DNA of 64,000 nt from Pseudalkalibacillus sp. SCS-8 (GTDB lineage: Bacteria > Bacillota > Bacilli > Bacillales > Fictibacillaceae): NCBI RefSeq assembly GCF_040126055.1, contig NZ_CP143541.1, forward strand, positions 2,170,001-2,234,000, read 5' to 3'. Below are positions 47,907-56,981 of the stretch, piece by piece. Every line of letters starts with the position of its first letter. Within the stretch, counting starts at the first letter, position 1. A program made the translations under genes and the position numbers. A model generated the notes under the pieces. It was not told the origin of the DNA and searched no databases. It saw only the letters and a list, made by a program, of their open reading frames with translations.

Positions 47907-48650
47907 ATGGGGACACCAGGCAAGGTCATCCGGGAATTAAGAGGGTTCACTCGCCCACAAATCATAGCTTTCGACGATGGCGATGAATATGTCGTGAAGT
48001 TTAAGCATGCCTTACTCGGTACAGGATACATTGTAAAAGAATATCTGGCCGGCAAGCTGGCTGAAGCTTTGGAGTTGCCTATCGTACCATTTCAAGTGTC
48101 TGAGATTTCAAAACCGTTTATCATCAAGCACCGGCAGTTGTTCAAAAATCGTTTCAAATCTGGAACGCAGTTTTGCAGCAAATACATTGATGGCATCGGA
48201 CTTCCAGAAACGCCTCCAGATCGTGACCAAGTCATCAATCATAAAGACGGTCCTGCTCTGCTTGTATTTGATGCGTGGATCGGGAACAAAGACCGACATC
48301 GGAAAAACATTCTTTTGGAGGAACGTGGAAATGAGATGTATTATTTTCATCTGATCGACCATACACATGTGTTTGCAGATCTCTCATTGCCATTAATGAA
48401 CGATAAAGTGCAAGTCCATAGATGGTGCGCTTCTTTAGCCGTGCACCCTGATGAATTGAGAGCTTTCTCAAATAAAATTATAGCATTACCCGATGAAACG
48501 TATACACAAATTTTAGACTCCATCCCATCTGATTGGAATGTGTCCGATCGTAAAAAGAACGAGATCTTGGAATTTTTGAATCGTTCCCGAGCACAATTAC
48601 CAGATAAGGTCACGGAGTTAATCAATCATTACGAGCTAGATGCAAAATAA
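47907..48650 (+). CDS. Orphan HipA-like kinase-fold protein
   Basis: 247 residues, about half the size of HipA toxins. ATG after AAGGGGGA. Kinase-like features are the ATP-lysine strand DEYVVKFK, the catalytic loop FDAWIGNKDRHRKNILL (Asp and Asn) and the metal-binding LIDHTHVF in DFG position. The N-terminal HipA subdomain is missing and no HipB antitoxin gene adjoins, so a toxin-antitoxin role is not supported. Such short HipA-like proteins occur in Bacillus with unknown substrates. Confidence 0.78.
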   Translation: MGTPGKVIRELRGFTRPQIIAFDDGDEYVVKFKHALLGTGYIVKEYLAGKLAEALELPIVPFQVSEISKPFIIKHRQLFKNRFKSGTQFCSKYIDGIGLPETPPDRDQVINHKDGPALLVFDAWIGNKDRHRKNILLEERGNEMYYFHLIDHTHVFADLSLPLMNDKVQVHRWCASLAVHPDELRAFSNKIIALPDETYTQILDSIPSDWNVSDRKKNEILEFLNRSRAQLPDKVTELINHYELDAK

Positions 48651-48688
48651 AAAGAAGTACAGCATAAGAGTGCTGTACTTCTTTTTTT
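48649..48688. terminator. Bidirectional terminator between the HipA-like gene and bkdB
   Basis: AAAAGAAGTACAGCA pairs perfectly with TGCTGTACTTCTTTT around TAAGAG. T-runs lie on both strands. Confidence 0.94.
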
Positions 48689-48690
48689 GA

Positions 48691-50028
48691 TTAATAAATG
48701 GATGTATTTTCTTTTGTTGTGTTTTCGACGATTTCTTTGACGCGGGATAGGAATTTTCCGCAGATCAATCCGTCTAGTACACGGTGGTCCAGTGACATAC
48801 AGAGGTTCACCATATCACGTACTGCAATCATCCCATTATCCATAACAACCGGACGCTTCACGATCGATTCAACCGAAAGGATCGCAGCTTGCGGATAGTT
48901 GATGATCGGCGTCGATTGGATGGAACCGAATGAACCAGTGTTGTTCACTGTGAATGTTCCGCCCTTCATATCTTCACCTGAAAGTTTTCCAGTACGGACT
49001 TTCGTTGCCAAGTCGTTCACTTCGCGAGCAATTCCTTTGATGCTCTTCTCATCCGCATTTTTGATGACCGGTACGAAGAGAGAATCCTCGGTTGCAACCG
49101 CAATTGAAATGTTAATGTCCTTCTTCTGAACGATCTTATCGCCAGCCCACATGGAGTTGATCATTGGGAATTCTTTCAATGCTTCAACGACTGCTTTAAT
49201 GAAGAATGGAAGGAAAGTGATGTTGTATCCTTCTTTCGCTTTGAAGTCGCCTTTCACACTGTTACGGTATTCAACCAGGTTCGTTACGTCAACTTCCATC
49301 ATCATCCATGCATGTGGTGCTTCATGCTTACTGCGGACCATGTTGTCTGCAATCGCACGACGGACGCCACTTACAGGGATTTCGACGTCACCAGGCTCAA
49401 CCGGAATGTTCATCGGTTTAGAAGCTGGCTTGGATGCCGCTGCTGCTGGTGCTTCTGCTTTCGGCTCTGCTGCTTTTTCAGGTGCAGGAGCTGCGTCTTC
49501 CTTCTGCTTATCTCCAGCCTTTGGAATGTTGCCAGAGTCGATCAACTTCTGTAGGTCTTTACGGGTGATACGACCCTCACGGCCGGACCCTTCCACTTGA
49601 TCTAAATCGATATCGTGCTCTTGAGCCATGCTCATCACTGCAGGAGAGTAACGAGCTTTACCGGTCTTCGGCTGCTTCGGCTTTTCTTTCTTAGGTGCTT
49701 GTTCTTTCGGCGTATCTTCAGCTGATGCATCTTCTACTGGGTCTGCTTCAGTTGGAGCCTCTTCTTTCGCTTCCGCACCTGCTCCGCCCTCAGTTTCGAT
49801 ATAGCAGACGAGCTCTCCTACTTCAAGTGTGTCACCTTCGCCAGCAACGAGTTCCTTGATCTTACCTGAGTAGGAAGAAGGAATTTCTGCGTTTACTTTA
49901 TCGGTCATGACTTCCGCAATTGGATCGTATTTTTTTACCTCATCTCCAACTTGAACGAGCCACTTACTGATTGTACCTTCTGTTACACTCTCACCAAGCT
50001 GGGGCATGGTAATTTTTTCTGTTGCCAT
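48691..50028 (-). CDS. bkdB: Branched-chain alpha-keto acid dehydrogenase E2 (lipoamide acyltransferase)
   Basis: 445 residues. Lipoyl domain with the lipoylated Lys in VMTDKVNAEIPSS (about 43), an Ala/Pro/Glu-rich linker, an E3/E1-binding domain (RYSPAVMSMAQEHDIDLDQVEGSGREGRITRKDL), a second AP-rich linker, then the catalytic domain ending in SLDHRVLDGLICGKFL with catalytic His and Asp. It transfers isobutyryl, isovaleryl or 2-methylbutyryl groups to CoA. Last gene of the bkd operon, followed by a terminator. Confidence 0.96.
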   Translation of the reverse strand: MATEKITMPQLGESVTEGTISKWLVQVGDEVKKYDPIAEVMTDKVNAEIPSSYSGKIKELVAGEGDTLEVGELVCYIETEGGAGAEAKEEAPTEADPVEDASAEDTPKEQAPKKEKPKQPKTGKARYSPAVMSMAQEHDIDLDQVEGSGREGRITRKDLQKLIDSGNIPKAGDKQKEDAAPAPEKAAEPKAEAPAAAASKPASKPMNIPVEPGDVEIPVSGVRRAIADNMVRSKHEAPHAWMMMEVDVTNLVEYRNSVKGDFKAKEGYNITFLPFFIKAVVEALKEFPMINSMWAGDKIVQKKDINISIAVATEDSLFVPVIKNADEKSIKGIAREVNDLATKVRTGKLSGEDMKGGTFTVNNTGSFGSIQSTPIINYPQAAILSVESIVKRPVVMDNGMIAVRDMVNLCMSLDHRVLDGLICGKFLSRVKEIVENTTKENTSIY

Positions 50029-50048
50029 TTCGTTTCCCTCCTTGGAGA

Positions 50049-51032
50049 TTAAAATTCTGCTAAATCACGCATAGCTTTTTCGACTTTATCAGGGTTGATC
50101 ATGAAATACTTTTCCATTGTAGGCGCATATGGCATTGCCGGTACATCTGGTCCTGCAAGACGTTGGATCGGTGCATCCAAGTCGAATAGGCAGTTTTCTG
50201 CAATGATGGCAGAAACTTCGCTCATAATGCTTCCTTCTTTGTTATCCTCCGTTACAAGCAATACTTTTCCTGTCTTGGATGCCGCTTCGATGATTGCTTC
50301 TTTATCCAATGGATAAACGGTACGTAGGTCAAGAACGTGTGCAGAATAGCCGTCTTTTTCAAGCTTTTCAGCTGCTTGAAGCGCAAAGTGCACAGCCAAT
50401 CCGTAAGTGATGACGGTAATGTCTTCTCCTTCACGTTTTACATCCGCTTTTCCGATCGGTAGTGTGTAATCGTCCTCAGGAACTTCTCCTTTGATCAGAC
50501 GATAAGCACGCTTATGCTCGAAGAATAGGACAGGATCGTCGTCACGGATTGCCGCTTTCAATAATCCTTTTACATCATAAGGTGTTGAAGGCATGACGAT
50601 CTTCAAACCTGGTATATTTGCAAAAAGTGCTTCAACCGATTGAGAGTGGTAAAGTGCACCGTGGACACCTCCGCCGTATGGCGCACGGATTGTCAACGGG
50701 CAGTGCCAATCGTTGTTTGAACGGTAGCGAATTTTCGCTGCTTCCGAAACAATCTGGTTCACTGCTGGCATGATGAAGTCTGCAAATTGCATCTCAGCGA
50801 CTGGACGCATGCCGTACATTGCAGCTCCGATACCAACTCCAGCGATTGCAGATTCTGCGAGTGGTGTATCGATGACACGATCCTCACCGAATTGTTCATA
50901 AAGACCTGCAGTGGCACGGAATACGCCGCCTCGCACACCAACGTCCTCTCCAAGAACAAATACTTTGTTGTCACGTTCCATTTCTTCGCGTAAAGCTTGA
51001 GTTACTGCATCTATATAAGAAATTACTGGCAT
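50049..51032 (-). CDS. bkdAB: Branched-chain alpha-keto acid dehydrogenase E1 beta subunit
   Basis: 327 residues. Transketolase-like pyrimidine domain with VFVLGEDVGVRGGVFRATAGL, a PLAESAIAGVGIGAAMYGMRPV loop (Glu helps activate thiamine diphosphate) and RAPYGGGVHGALYHSQS, then the C-terminal transketolase domain (KVLLVTEDNKEGSIMSEV). It forms the alpha2-beta2 E1 with the gene 12 bases upstream. Confidence 0.96.
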   Translation of the reverse strand: MPVISYIDAVTQALREEMERDNKVFVLGEDVGVRGGVFRATAGLYEQFGEDRVIDTPLAESAIAGVGIGAAMYGMRPVAEMQFADFIMPAVNQIVSEAAKIRYRSNNDWHCPLTIRAPYGGGVHGALYHSQSVEALFANIPGLKIVMPSTPYDVKGLLKAAIRDDDPVLFFEHKRAYRLIKGEVPEDDYTLPIGKADVKREGEDITVITYGLAVHFALQAAEKLEKDGYSAHVLDLRTVYPLDKEAIIEAASKTGKVLLVTEDNKEGSIMSEVSAIIAENCLFDLDAPIQRLAGPDVPAMPYAPTMEKYFMINPDKVEKAMRDLAEF

Positions 51033-51044
51033 ATGTTCGTCCCC

Positions 51045-52037
51045 CTATTCCGCATACACATATTTGAGCGCACTTTCAGCGTCAGCATACGGCGCTTCTT
51101 CAGCGTAATCCGTTGCTTCGTCCACTTCTTTCTCGATGCGTTCAGTGATTTCTTTCGCCTTTTCTTCCGTTAAAAGACCGAGTTCTTCAAGGTACTTCTT
51201 GAAAGTAATCAAGGCATCTTTTTGCTTCGCTTCTTCTACCTCTTCACGCTCACGATAAGCACGATCGTCGTCATCACTCGAGTGAGGAGTCAGTCGGTAA
51301 GAAACCGTTTCGATTAAGGAAGGACCTTCACCACGACGTCCGCGGTCAGCTGCTTCTTTCACTGCCTCATAAACTGCAAGTGGGTCGTTTCCATCAACCG
51401 TCACACCTGGCATTCCGTAACCGATTGCACGGTCGGATACCTTTTCACAAGCCAATTGCTTGGAAACTGGAACGGAGATTGCGTACTTATTGTTTTCACA
51501 CATGAAGATGACCGGAAGCTTATGTACTCCCGCAAAGTTTGCAGACTCATGGAAATCACCCTGGTTGGATGAACCTTCACCGAATGTTGTGAATGTGACA
51601 AGATCTTTTCCTTCCATCTTACCTGCAAGTGCGATGCCAACTGCATGTCCGACCTGTGTCGTTACTGGAGAAGATCCAGTGACAATGTGGTTTTTCTTTT
51701 GCCCAAAGTGACCTGGCATTTGACGTCCGCCAGAGTTCGGGTCTTCCGCTTTCGCAAATCCGGAAAGCATCAGGTCACGTGCTGTCATACCGAAGTGAAG
51801 GACAACACCCATGTCGCGGTAGTAAGGAAGGACATAATCCTTTTCTTTATCGAGCGCCATCGCTGCACCTACTTGTGCTGCTTCTTGTCCTTGACAAGAG
51901 ATGACGAATGGGATTTTCCCAGCACGGTTCAATAGCCACATTCTTTCATCGATCTTTCTTGCCATCAACATCGTTTCATACATTTTCAATACATCTTCAT
52001 CAGATAAACCTAGTCTTTCATGACGATTTTCGGCCAT
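51045..52037 (-). CDS. bkdAA: Branched-chain alpha-keto acid dehydrogenase E1 alpha subunit
   Basis: 330 residues. Thiamine diphosphate motif FGEGSSNQGDFHESANFAG ending at CENNKYAIS (GDG...NN type), phosphorylation-loop-like RLTPHSSDDDDRAYR, and PFVISCQGQEAAQVGAA near the N-terminus. The ATG after AAGGAGGGTAATGTG is used instead of the GTG one codon earlier. It decarboxylates the 2-keto acids of Val, Leu and Ile. Confidence 0.96.
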   Translation of the reverse strand: MAENRHERLGLSDEDVLKMYETMLMARKIDERMWLLNRAGKIPFVISCQGQEAAQVGAAMALDKEKDYVLPYYRDMGVVLHFGMTARDLMLSGFAKAEDPNSGGRQMPGHFGQKKNHIVTGSSPVTTQVGHAVGIALAGKMEGKDLVTFTTFGEGSSNQGDFHESANFAGVHKLPVIFMCENNKYAISVPVSKQLACEKVSDRAIGYGMPGVTVDGNDPLAVYEAVKEAADRGRRGEGPSLIETVSYRLTPHSSDDDDRAYREREEVEEAKQKDALITFKKYLEELGLLTEEKAKEITERIEKEVDEATDYAEEAPYADAESALKYVYAE

Positions 52038-52064
52038 CACATTACCCTCCTTGAAAATCTTTCT

Positions 52065-53486
52065 TTAGTTATGAATCGCCTTTCCATCAACTGCAAGTGC
52101 TGCTTCCCCGATCACTTCTGATAAAGTCGGGTGTGGATGGACAGAATGGGCGATTTCCCATGGTGTAGCATCCAATACCTTAGCTAGTCCTGCTTCAGAA
52201 ATCATATCTGTTACATGCGGTCCAATCATATGGACACCTAACAGGTCATTCGTTTCTTTATCCGCAATCAATTTGACGAAACCGTCGGATTGACCGTAAA
52301 CAAGTGCTTTACCAATCCCTTTGAACGAGAATTTACCGACTTTGACATCGTATCCTTGCTCTTTCGCTTCATCTTCAGTCAAACCGACACTTGCCATTTC
52401 AGGGTTTGAATAGATACATTTTGAAATGGTCGTATAATCGAGTGGATGTGGATTTTGTTCAGCCATGTGCTCAACAGCAGCAATTCCTTCGTGAGAAGCA
52501 ACATGCGCCAATTGCAATCCACCGATGACATCCCCGATCGCATAAATGTGGGAATCCTTCGTCTGGAAGTATTCATTCACTTGGATTGCACCTTTTTCCA
52601 CTTGAATCTCAGTGTTTTGAAGTCCGATATCTTCGACGTTCGGTTGACGACCGACAGATACGAGCAATTTATCAGCTGAGAAGGATTTTTCTTCACCTTT
52701 ATGCTCAGCCTTGATCGTTACGCCTTCCCCTTTTTCAAGGGTTTCAGGCAGCACTTTTGCACCTGTGACGATGTTGACGCCCTTCTTCTTCAAGATGCGT
52801 GTCGCTTCCTTAGAAATTTCCTTGTCTTCCGTAGGTACGATACGATCTGCATATTCTAGTACCGTTACGTCTAATCCGAAATCGATGAACATGGAAGCCC
52901 ACTCGATTCCGATAACACCACCGCCGACAATGATGATGGAGGATGGAAGCTCTTCTAGTTCTAACGCCTCATCAGATGTCATAACCAGATCTCCATCAAT
53001 TTCAAGCCCAGGCAATGTTCTTGGACGTGAACCTGTAGATACGAGAAGGTTCTTCGGTACAAGAATTACGTTTTCGTCTCCGTTGTTATACTCAACAGAA
53101 ACAGCTCCTGGCATCGGAGAAAAGATGGATGGCCCTAGAATACGACCATGTCCTTCATATACGTCGATTTTTCCTTTTTTCATTAAGTGTTGGACACCTT
53201 TATGAAGCTGATCAATGATGCCTTGCTTCCGTTGTTGGACTCTTTCAAAGTTCAGTGCAACATCTTTCGCAATAACTCCGAATTCTTCACCTTTTTTCGC
53301 AGTGGCAAAGACTTCTGCACTTCGAAGTAACGCTTTACTTGGGATACATCCCTTATGCAAGCACGTTCCACCTAGCTTACCTTTTTCTACAATCGCAACG
53401 GATAATCCAAGCTGGGACGCTCGAATTGCTGCTACATAACCGCCTGTTCCTCCACCGAGGATGACGAGATCATAATTCTCAGCCAT
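52065..53486 (-). CDS. lpdV: Dihydrolipoyl dehydrogenase of the branched-chain complex (E3)
   Basis: 473 residues. FAD-binding ILGGGTGGYVAA, redox disulfide Cys42/Cys47 in GGTCLHKGCIPSK, NAD-binding IIVGGGVIGIEWAS, second FAD motif YAIGDVIGGLQLAH and the dimer-interface HSVHPHPTLSEV carrying the catalytic His-Glu pair. It reoxidises the E2 lipoamide with NAD. Dedicated E3 within the bkd operon. Confidence 0.96.
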   Translation of the reverse strand: MAENYDLVILGGGTGGYVAAIRASQLGLSVAIVEKGKLGGTCLHKGCIPSKALLRSAEVFATAKKGEEFGVIAKDVALNFERVQQRKQGIIDQLHKGVQHLMKKGKIDVYEGHGRILGPSIFSPMPGAVSVEYNNGDENVILVPKNLLVSTGSRPRTLPGLEIDGDLVMTSDEALELEELPSSIIIVGGGVIGIEWASMFIDFGLDVTVLEYADRIVPTEDKEISKEATRILKKKGVNIVTGAKVLPETLEKGEGVTIKAEHKGEEKSFSADKLLVSVGRQPNVEDIGLQNTEIQVEKGAIQVNEYFQTKDSHIYAIGDVIGGLQLAHVASHEGIAAVEHMAEQNPHPLDYTTISKCIYSNPEMASVGLTEDEAKEQGYDVKVGKFSFKGIGKALVYGQSDGFVKLIADKETNDLLGVHMIGPHVTDMISEAGLAKVLDATPWEIAHSVHPHPTLSEVIGEAALAVDGKAIHN

Positions 53487-53503
53487 GATTTATTCCCCTT
53501 TCG

Positions 53504-54607
53504 TTAAATGCTCTGTTTGACTGGTTGATTCGGGTACTCTTTTGCTTCTTCTTCTCCACGAAGAACGCGCAAGCCACCTTCAGCTAGAGCTTGAAGTTCG
53601 TTTTCACCCGGATGGACGATGACATCACTGATCCATTCAATCCGTTCGGTGATTTGATTGACGAAATCTTTTCCGTACGCAAGACCGCCTGTCAGAATGA
53701 TCGCATCGACCTTTCCATGTAAGACAGCACTCGCCGCACCGATTTCCTTTGCAACCTGATAGGCCATCGCTTCATAAATCAATTTCGCTTTCTCATCGCC
53801 TTCTTCGATTCTCTTTTCCACTTCAACCGCATCGTTGGTTCCGAGATATCCGACGAATCCTGCGTTACCTACCAGCTTCTTCATGATTTCTTCGGCATAA
53901 TATTCTCCGGAGAAACACATGGATACGAGATCACCGACAGGAACTGTTCCTGCTCTCTCAGGAGAGAACGGTCCTTCGCCGTGTAGACCATTATTCACAT
54001 CAATAACTCTTCCATTTTCATGGACCCCTACTGTAATTCCACCGCCCATGTGGGTGACAATCAAGCGGAGTTCTTCGTAAGGCTTGTCCATTTGTTTCGC
54101 AACTCGACGGGCAACCGCCTTTTGGTTCAATGCGTGGAAGATACTTTTTCGTTCAATTTCAGGAACACCAGAGACTCTTGCAAGTGGTGCCAATTCGTCA
54201 ACAACGACAGGGTCTACGATGTAGGACGGAATGTTCAACCCTTGTGCGATCTCAAAAGCGATGATACCACCAAGGTTTGAGGCATGCTCACCAGAGTATC
54301 CCTTACGAAGGTCCTCGAGCATCATGTCATTAACGTTATACGTTCCACCTTCAATCGGACGCAGCAGCCCTCCACGACCGACGACCGCACTTAACTTGGA
54401 AACATTGATACCTTCATGATCCAAGGTTTCTAAAATGACATTTTTTCTGAACTCATATTGATCGATGATGTGTTCGAAAGCCTTGATTTCTTCATTATCA
54501 TGTCGAATCGTCTTCTCAAACACGGACTGTTCATCATCAAATATTCCGATCTTAGTTGATGTGGACCCAGGATTAATTACGAGTAAACGATATTCTCTTT
54601 GTTGCAA
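53504..54607 (-). CDS. buk: Butyrate kinase
   Basis: 367 residues from a TTG start; the ATG five codons upstream lies within the GGAGGG ribosome binding site region. Acetokinase-family fold with [55 protein letters not shown] and [12 protein letters not shown]. Makes ATP from butyryl-, isobutyryl- or isovaleryl-phosphate produced by Ptb. Two inverted repeats without T-runs lie between bcd and buk and may set relative mRNA levels. Confidence 0.94.
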   Translation of the reverse strand: MQQREYRLLVINPGSTSTKIGIFDDEQSVFEKTIRHDNEEIKAFEHIIDQYEFRKNVILETLDHEGINVSKLSAVVGRGGLLRPIEGGTYNVNDMMLEDLRKGYSGEHASNLGGIIAFEIAQGLNIPSYIVDPVVVDELAPLARVSGVPEIERKSIFHALNQKAVARRVAKQMDKPYEELRLIVTHMGGGITVGVHENGRVIDVNNGLHGEGPFSPERAGTVPVGDLVSMCFSGEYYAEEIMKKLVGNAGFVGYLGTNDAVEVEKRIEEGDEKAKLIYEAMAYQVAKEIGAASAVLHGKVDAIILTGGLAYGKDFVNQITERIEWISDVIVHPGENELQALAEGGLRVLRGEEEAKEYPNQPVKQSI

Positions 54608-54646
54608 AACGGAACCCTCCATTGATGACTTTCTAATTTCAATAAT

Positions 54647-54697
54647 ACTTCTATGCTCCCCTTAAACGGACATTTTTACTAGAAGGAGCATAGAAGT
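54647..54697 (-). repeat. Intercistronic inverted repeat 1 (bcd-buk)
   Basis: ACTTCTATGCTCC (54647-54659) and GGAGCATAGAAGT (54685-54697), perfect 13-base arms with a 25-base loop and no T-run. A likely mRNA hairpin just upstream of the buk ribosome binding site. Confidence 0.75.
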
Positions 54698-54708
54698 GAG
54701 TATTTCTG

Positions 54709-54744
54709 AAGTATCGTTAAAGATTTAGTGATTTAACGATACTT
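54709..54744 (-). repeat. Intercistronic inverted repeat 2 (bcd-buk)
   Basis: AAGTATCGTTAA (54709-54720) and TTAACGATACTT (54733-54744), perfect 12-base arms and a 12-base loop, directly after the bcd stop. No T-run follows, so it is more likely a 3' stability or processing element than a full terminator. Confidence 0.75.
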
Positions 54745-54756
54745 TTTAATGATGTG

Positions 54757-55860
54757 TTATTGACCGATACGGTGGGAAAGGATGTGTCGGTCGTTCAACA
54801 AGAACTGGCTTCTTGAATTTTTGTTTCGTTCGATACGTTCTTCTGCTAGACGGTCTGCAGCCGCATACGTCGGGATGTTGTCGCGTTTCGAGATTTCAAA
54901 TACGCGAGCGATGTTGTCATAAATCAATTCAACCTTCTTCATCGCACGTTCACGGTTGTACCCGTACAATTCATCGGCTACATTGATTACGCCACCTGCA
55001 TTGATGACGTAGTCAGGAGCATAGGCAATACCCATTTCGTGAATCATGTCGCCATGCTTCGTGTCCTTCAACTGGTTATTTGCCGCACCAGCAATGACTT
55101 TCGCCTTCAATTGAGGAATCGTTTCATCATTGATTGTGGCACCGAGGGCACATGGTGCATAAATGTCACAATCCACGGAGTAGATTTCTTCAGTATCGAC
55201 AGCTTTTGCACCGAAATCATCTACTGCACGTTGAACAGCTTCCTTGTTGATATCTGTTACGATCAGTTGAGCTCCTTCTTCGTGAAGATGCTTACAAAGG
55301 TTGTATGCAACATTTCCGACACCCTGAACGGCAACGACTTTTCCTTCCAATGAGTCTGTTCCAAACGCTTCCTTCGCAGCAGCCTTCATACCGCGATAAA
55401 CGCCGTAAGCCGTTACTGGAGAAGGATTACCAGATGAACCGAATGCAGGAGATACACCTGTTACAAATTCTGTTTCCTGACGGATAAGGTCCATATCTGC
55501 AACTGTCGTTCCAACATCCTCTGCAGTTATGTAACGACCATTCAATCCTTGGATATAGCGACCGAATGCACGGAACATTTCTTCATTCTTATCCGATTTC
55601 GGATCTCCGATGATGACGGTCTTACCTCCGCCTAGATTCAAACCAGCTGCAGCATTTTTATACGTCATACCTTTCGCAAGGCGAAGTGCATCTTCAATCG
55701 CAGCATCCTCTGTTTCATAAGTCCACATACGCGTTCCACCAAGAGCAGGTCCTAGAGTCGTATCATGAATACAGATAATCGCTTTCAATCCAGATTGTTT
55801 ATCCTGGCAAATCACCAATTGTTCGTAATCATATTGCTCCATATACTTGAAAATTTCCAT
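54757..55860 (-). CDS. bcd: Leucine dehydrogenase (branched-chain amino acid dehydrogenase)
   Basis: 367 residues. [13 protein letters not shown] substrate region reads [13 protein letters not shown], catalytic Lys80 in [26 protein letters not shown], and NAD-binding [21 protein letters not shown]-dependent oxidative deamination of Leu, Ile and Val to 2-keto acids, the entry step for the downstream Bkd complex. ATG after AGGAGGAATAG. Confidence 0.96.
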   Translation of the reverse strand: MEIFKYMEQYDYEQLVICQDKQSGLKAIICIHDTTLGPALGGTRMWTYETEDAAIEDALRLAKGMTYKNAAAGLNLGGGKTVIIGDPKSDKNEEMFRAFGRYIQGLNGRYITAEDVGTTVADMDLIRQETEFVTGVSPAFGSSGNPSPVTAYGVYRGMKAAAKEAFGTDSLEGKVVAVQGVGNVAYNLCKHLHEEGAQLIVTDINKEAVQRAVDDFGAKAVDTEEIYSVDCDIYAPCALGATINDETIPQLKAKVIAGAANNQLKDTKHGDMIHEMGIAYAPDYVINAGGVINVADELYGYNRERAMKKVELIYDNIARVFEISKRDNIPTYAAADRLAEERIERNKNSRSQFLLNDRHILSHRIGQ

Positions 55861-55942
55861 TTTCTATTCCTCCTTATAATTTAAAAAATCATATATATCG
55901 TTTGATCGTCCTAAACAGCTAAAGTTAAGCTGGAACAATCGT

Positions 55943-56836
55943 TTACACTGAACGAACGGCTAATGCAATCGAGTTCAGCTTACTTTCAGCCGTATCTGCA
56001 CGAGATGTAAGGACAATCGGTGCTTTCGCTCCTGAAATGACAGCCCCTACTTTCGCTCTCGCAAAATAAATAAGCGATTTATAAAGAGCGTTTCCGGTTT
56101 CAATGTTAGGTACAAGCAGAATATCTGCCTGCCCAGCTACCTCTCCACTGATCCCTTTATGTGAAGCCGCTTCCAAAGAAACAGCATTGTCTAACGCAAG
56201 TGGACCATCCACTATACAATCTTTAATTTGTCCTCGGCTGTTCATCTGGCTCAAGGCTGCTGCATCAAGCGTCGCTTCCATGGATGGATTGACGACTTCA
56301 ACTGCTGTGATTGGTGCGACTTTCGGCGTTTCCACCCCGAGTTTACGCGCAACGTCCACAGCATTTTGGATAATATCGGCTTTTTGTTTCAAATCCGGCG
56401 CAATATTCATTGCCGCATCTGTTACAAAGATCAGCCTGTCAAACCCATCGATTTCAAAAGCAGCTACATGGGAAAGGACCTTACCCGTCCTTAAACCAAA
56501 TTCTTTATTCAAAACCGCTTTCAAAATGACCGATGTTGAAACCATCCCTTTCATGACAACATCCGCATTGCCACTGCTGACAGCTTGGACTGCCTTCGCA
56601 GCTGATTCGTCAGGTGCTTGACAAGGAATAACTTTTAATTGATCAGATTGTTGAAGACCGTGTTCATTAAGTAACGCAGTTGTTCGGTCTTCATCCCCAA
56701 ACAATTGAAAGGATGCTATCCCTTTATCGATTGCCATTTTCACTGCATGGATGACCTCGCTATCTTCTGAGGCTGCAACCGCTACAGTTCGGTTTGGCAT
56801 TCGGGTCGCTTCTTCGATGATTTGTTCTAAATGCAT
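55943..56836 (-). CDS. ptb: Phosphate butyryltransferase
   Basis: 297 residues from the ATG that aligns with the start I recall for B. subtilis Ptb (MxLxxLIxxA); the upstream TTG leaves no space for a ribosome binding site. PTA/PTB fold with VMKGMVSTSVILKAVLNKEFGL, FVTDAAMNIAPDL, CIVDGPLALDNAVS and VISGAKAPIVLTSRAD. Exchanges CoA for phosphate on short and branched acyl groups. First gene of the operon, behind a sigma-54 promoter. Confidence 0.94.
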   Translation of the reverse strand: MHLEQIIEEATRMPNRTVAVAASEDSEVIHAVKMAIDKGIASFQLFGDEDRTTALLNEHGLQQSDQLKVIPCQAPDESAAKAVQAVSSGNADVVMKGMVSTSVILKAVLNKEFGLRTGKVLSHVAAFEIDGFDRLIFVTDAAMNIAPDLKQKADIIQNAVDVARKLGVETPKVAPITAVEVVNPSMEATLDAAALSQMNSRGQIKDCIVDGPLALDNAVSLEAASHKGISGEVAGQADILLVPNIETGNALYKSLIYFARAKVGAVISGAKAPIVLTSRADTAESKLNSIALAVRSV

Positions 56837-56881
56837 GACCTCGTTCAACCCTTTCTACTTTTTTTGCCCACTTTTAATTAA

Positions 56882-56897
56882 TGCAAGTATCGTGCCA
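56882..56897 (-). promoter_or_regulatory. Sigma-54 (-24/-12) promoter of the bkd operon
   Basis: Minus strand TGGCAC (56892-56897), five bases, TTGCA (56882-56886): a perfect match to the TGGCAC-N5-TTGCA consensus, 46 bases before the ptb start. Confidence 0.95.
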
Positions 56898-56941
56898 ACT
56901 TTAAAACAGCCGTAAATCAAACTTTTTGTCGATCAGAGGCG

Positions 56942-56979
56942 TGCAAATTCGTTCATAGTATGAAGGTTTTTGCATGCAA
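56942..56979. promoter_or_regulatory. Candidate BkdR upstream activating site
   Basis: TGCAAA (56942-56947) and TTTGCA (56969-56974) in inverted orientation, overlapping the palindrome TTGCATGCAA (56970-56979). They lie 45-85 bases upstream of the -24 box, between the bkdR stop and the promoter, where an enhancer site is expected. Confidence 0.5.
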
Positions 56980-56981
56980 CC

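Noticed and set aside
47907..48650. HipAB toxin-antitoxin module
   Set aside because: No HipB-like HTH gene on either side, and the protein lacks the N-terminal HipA subdomain. The neighbour at 47487 is not HTH-like.
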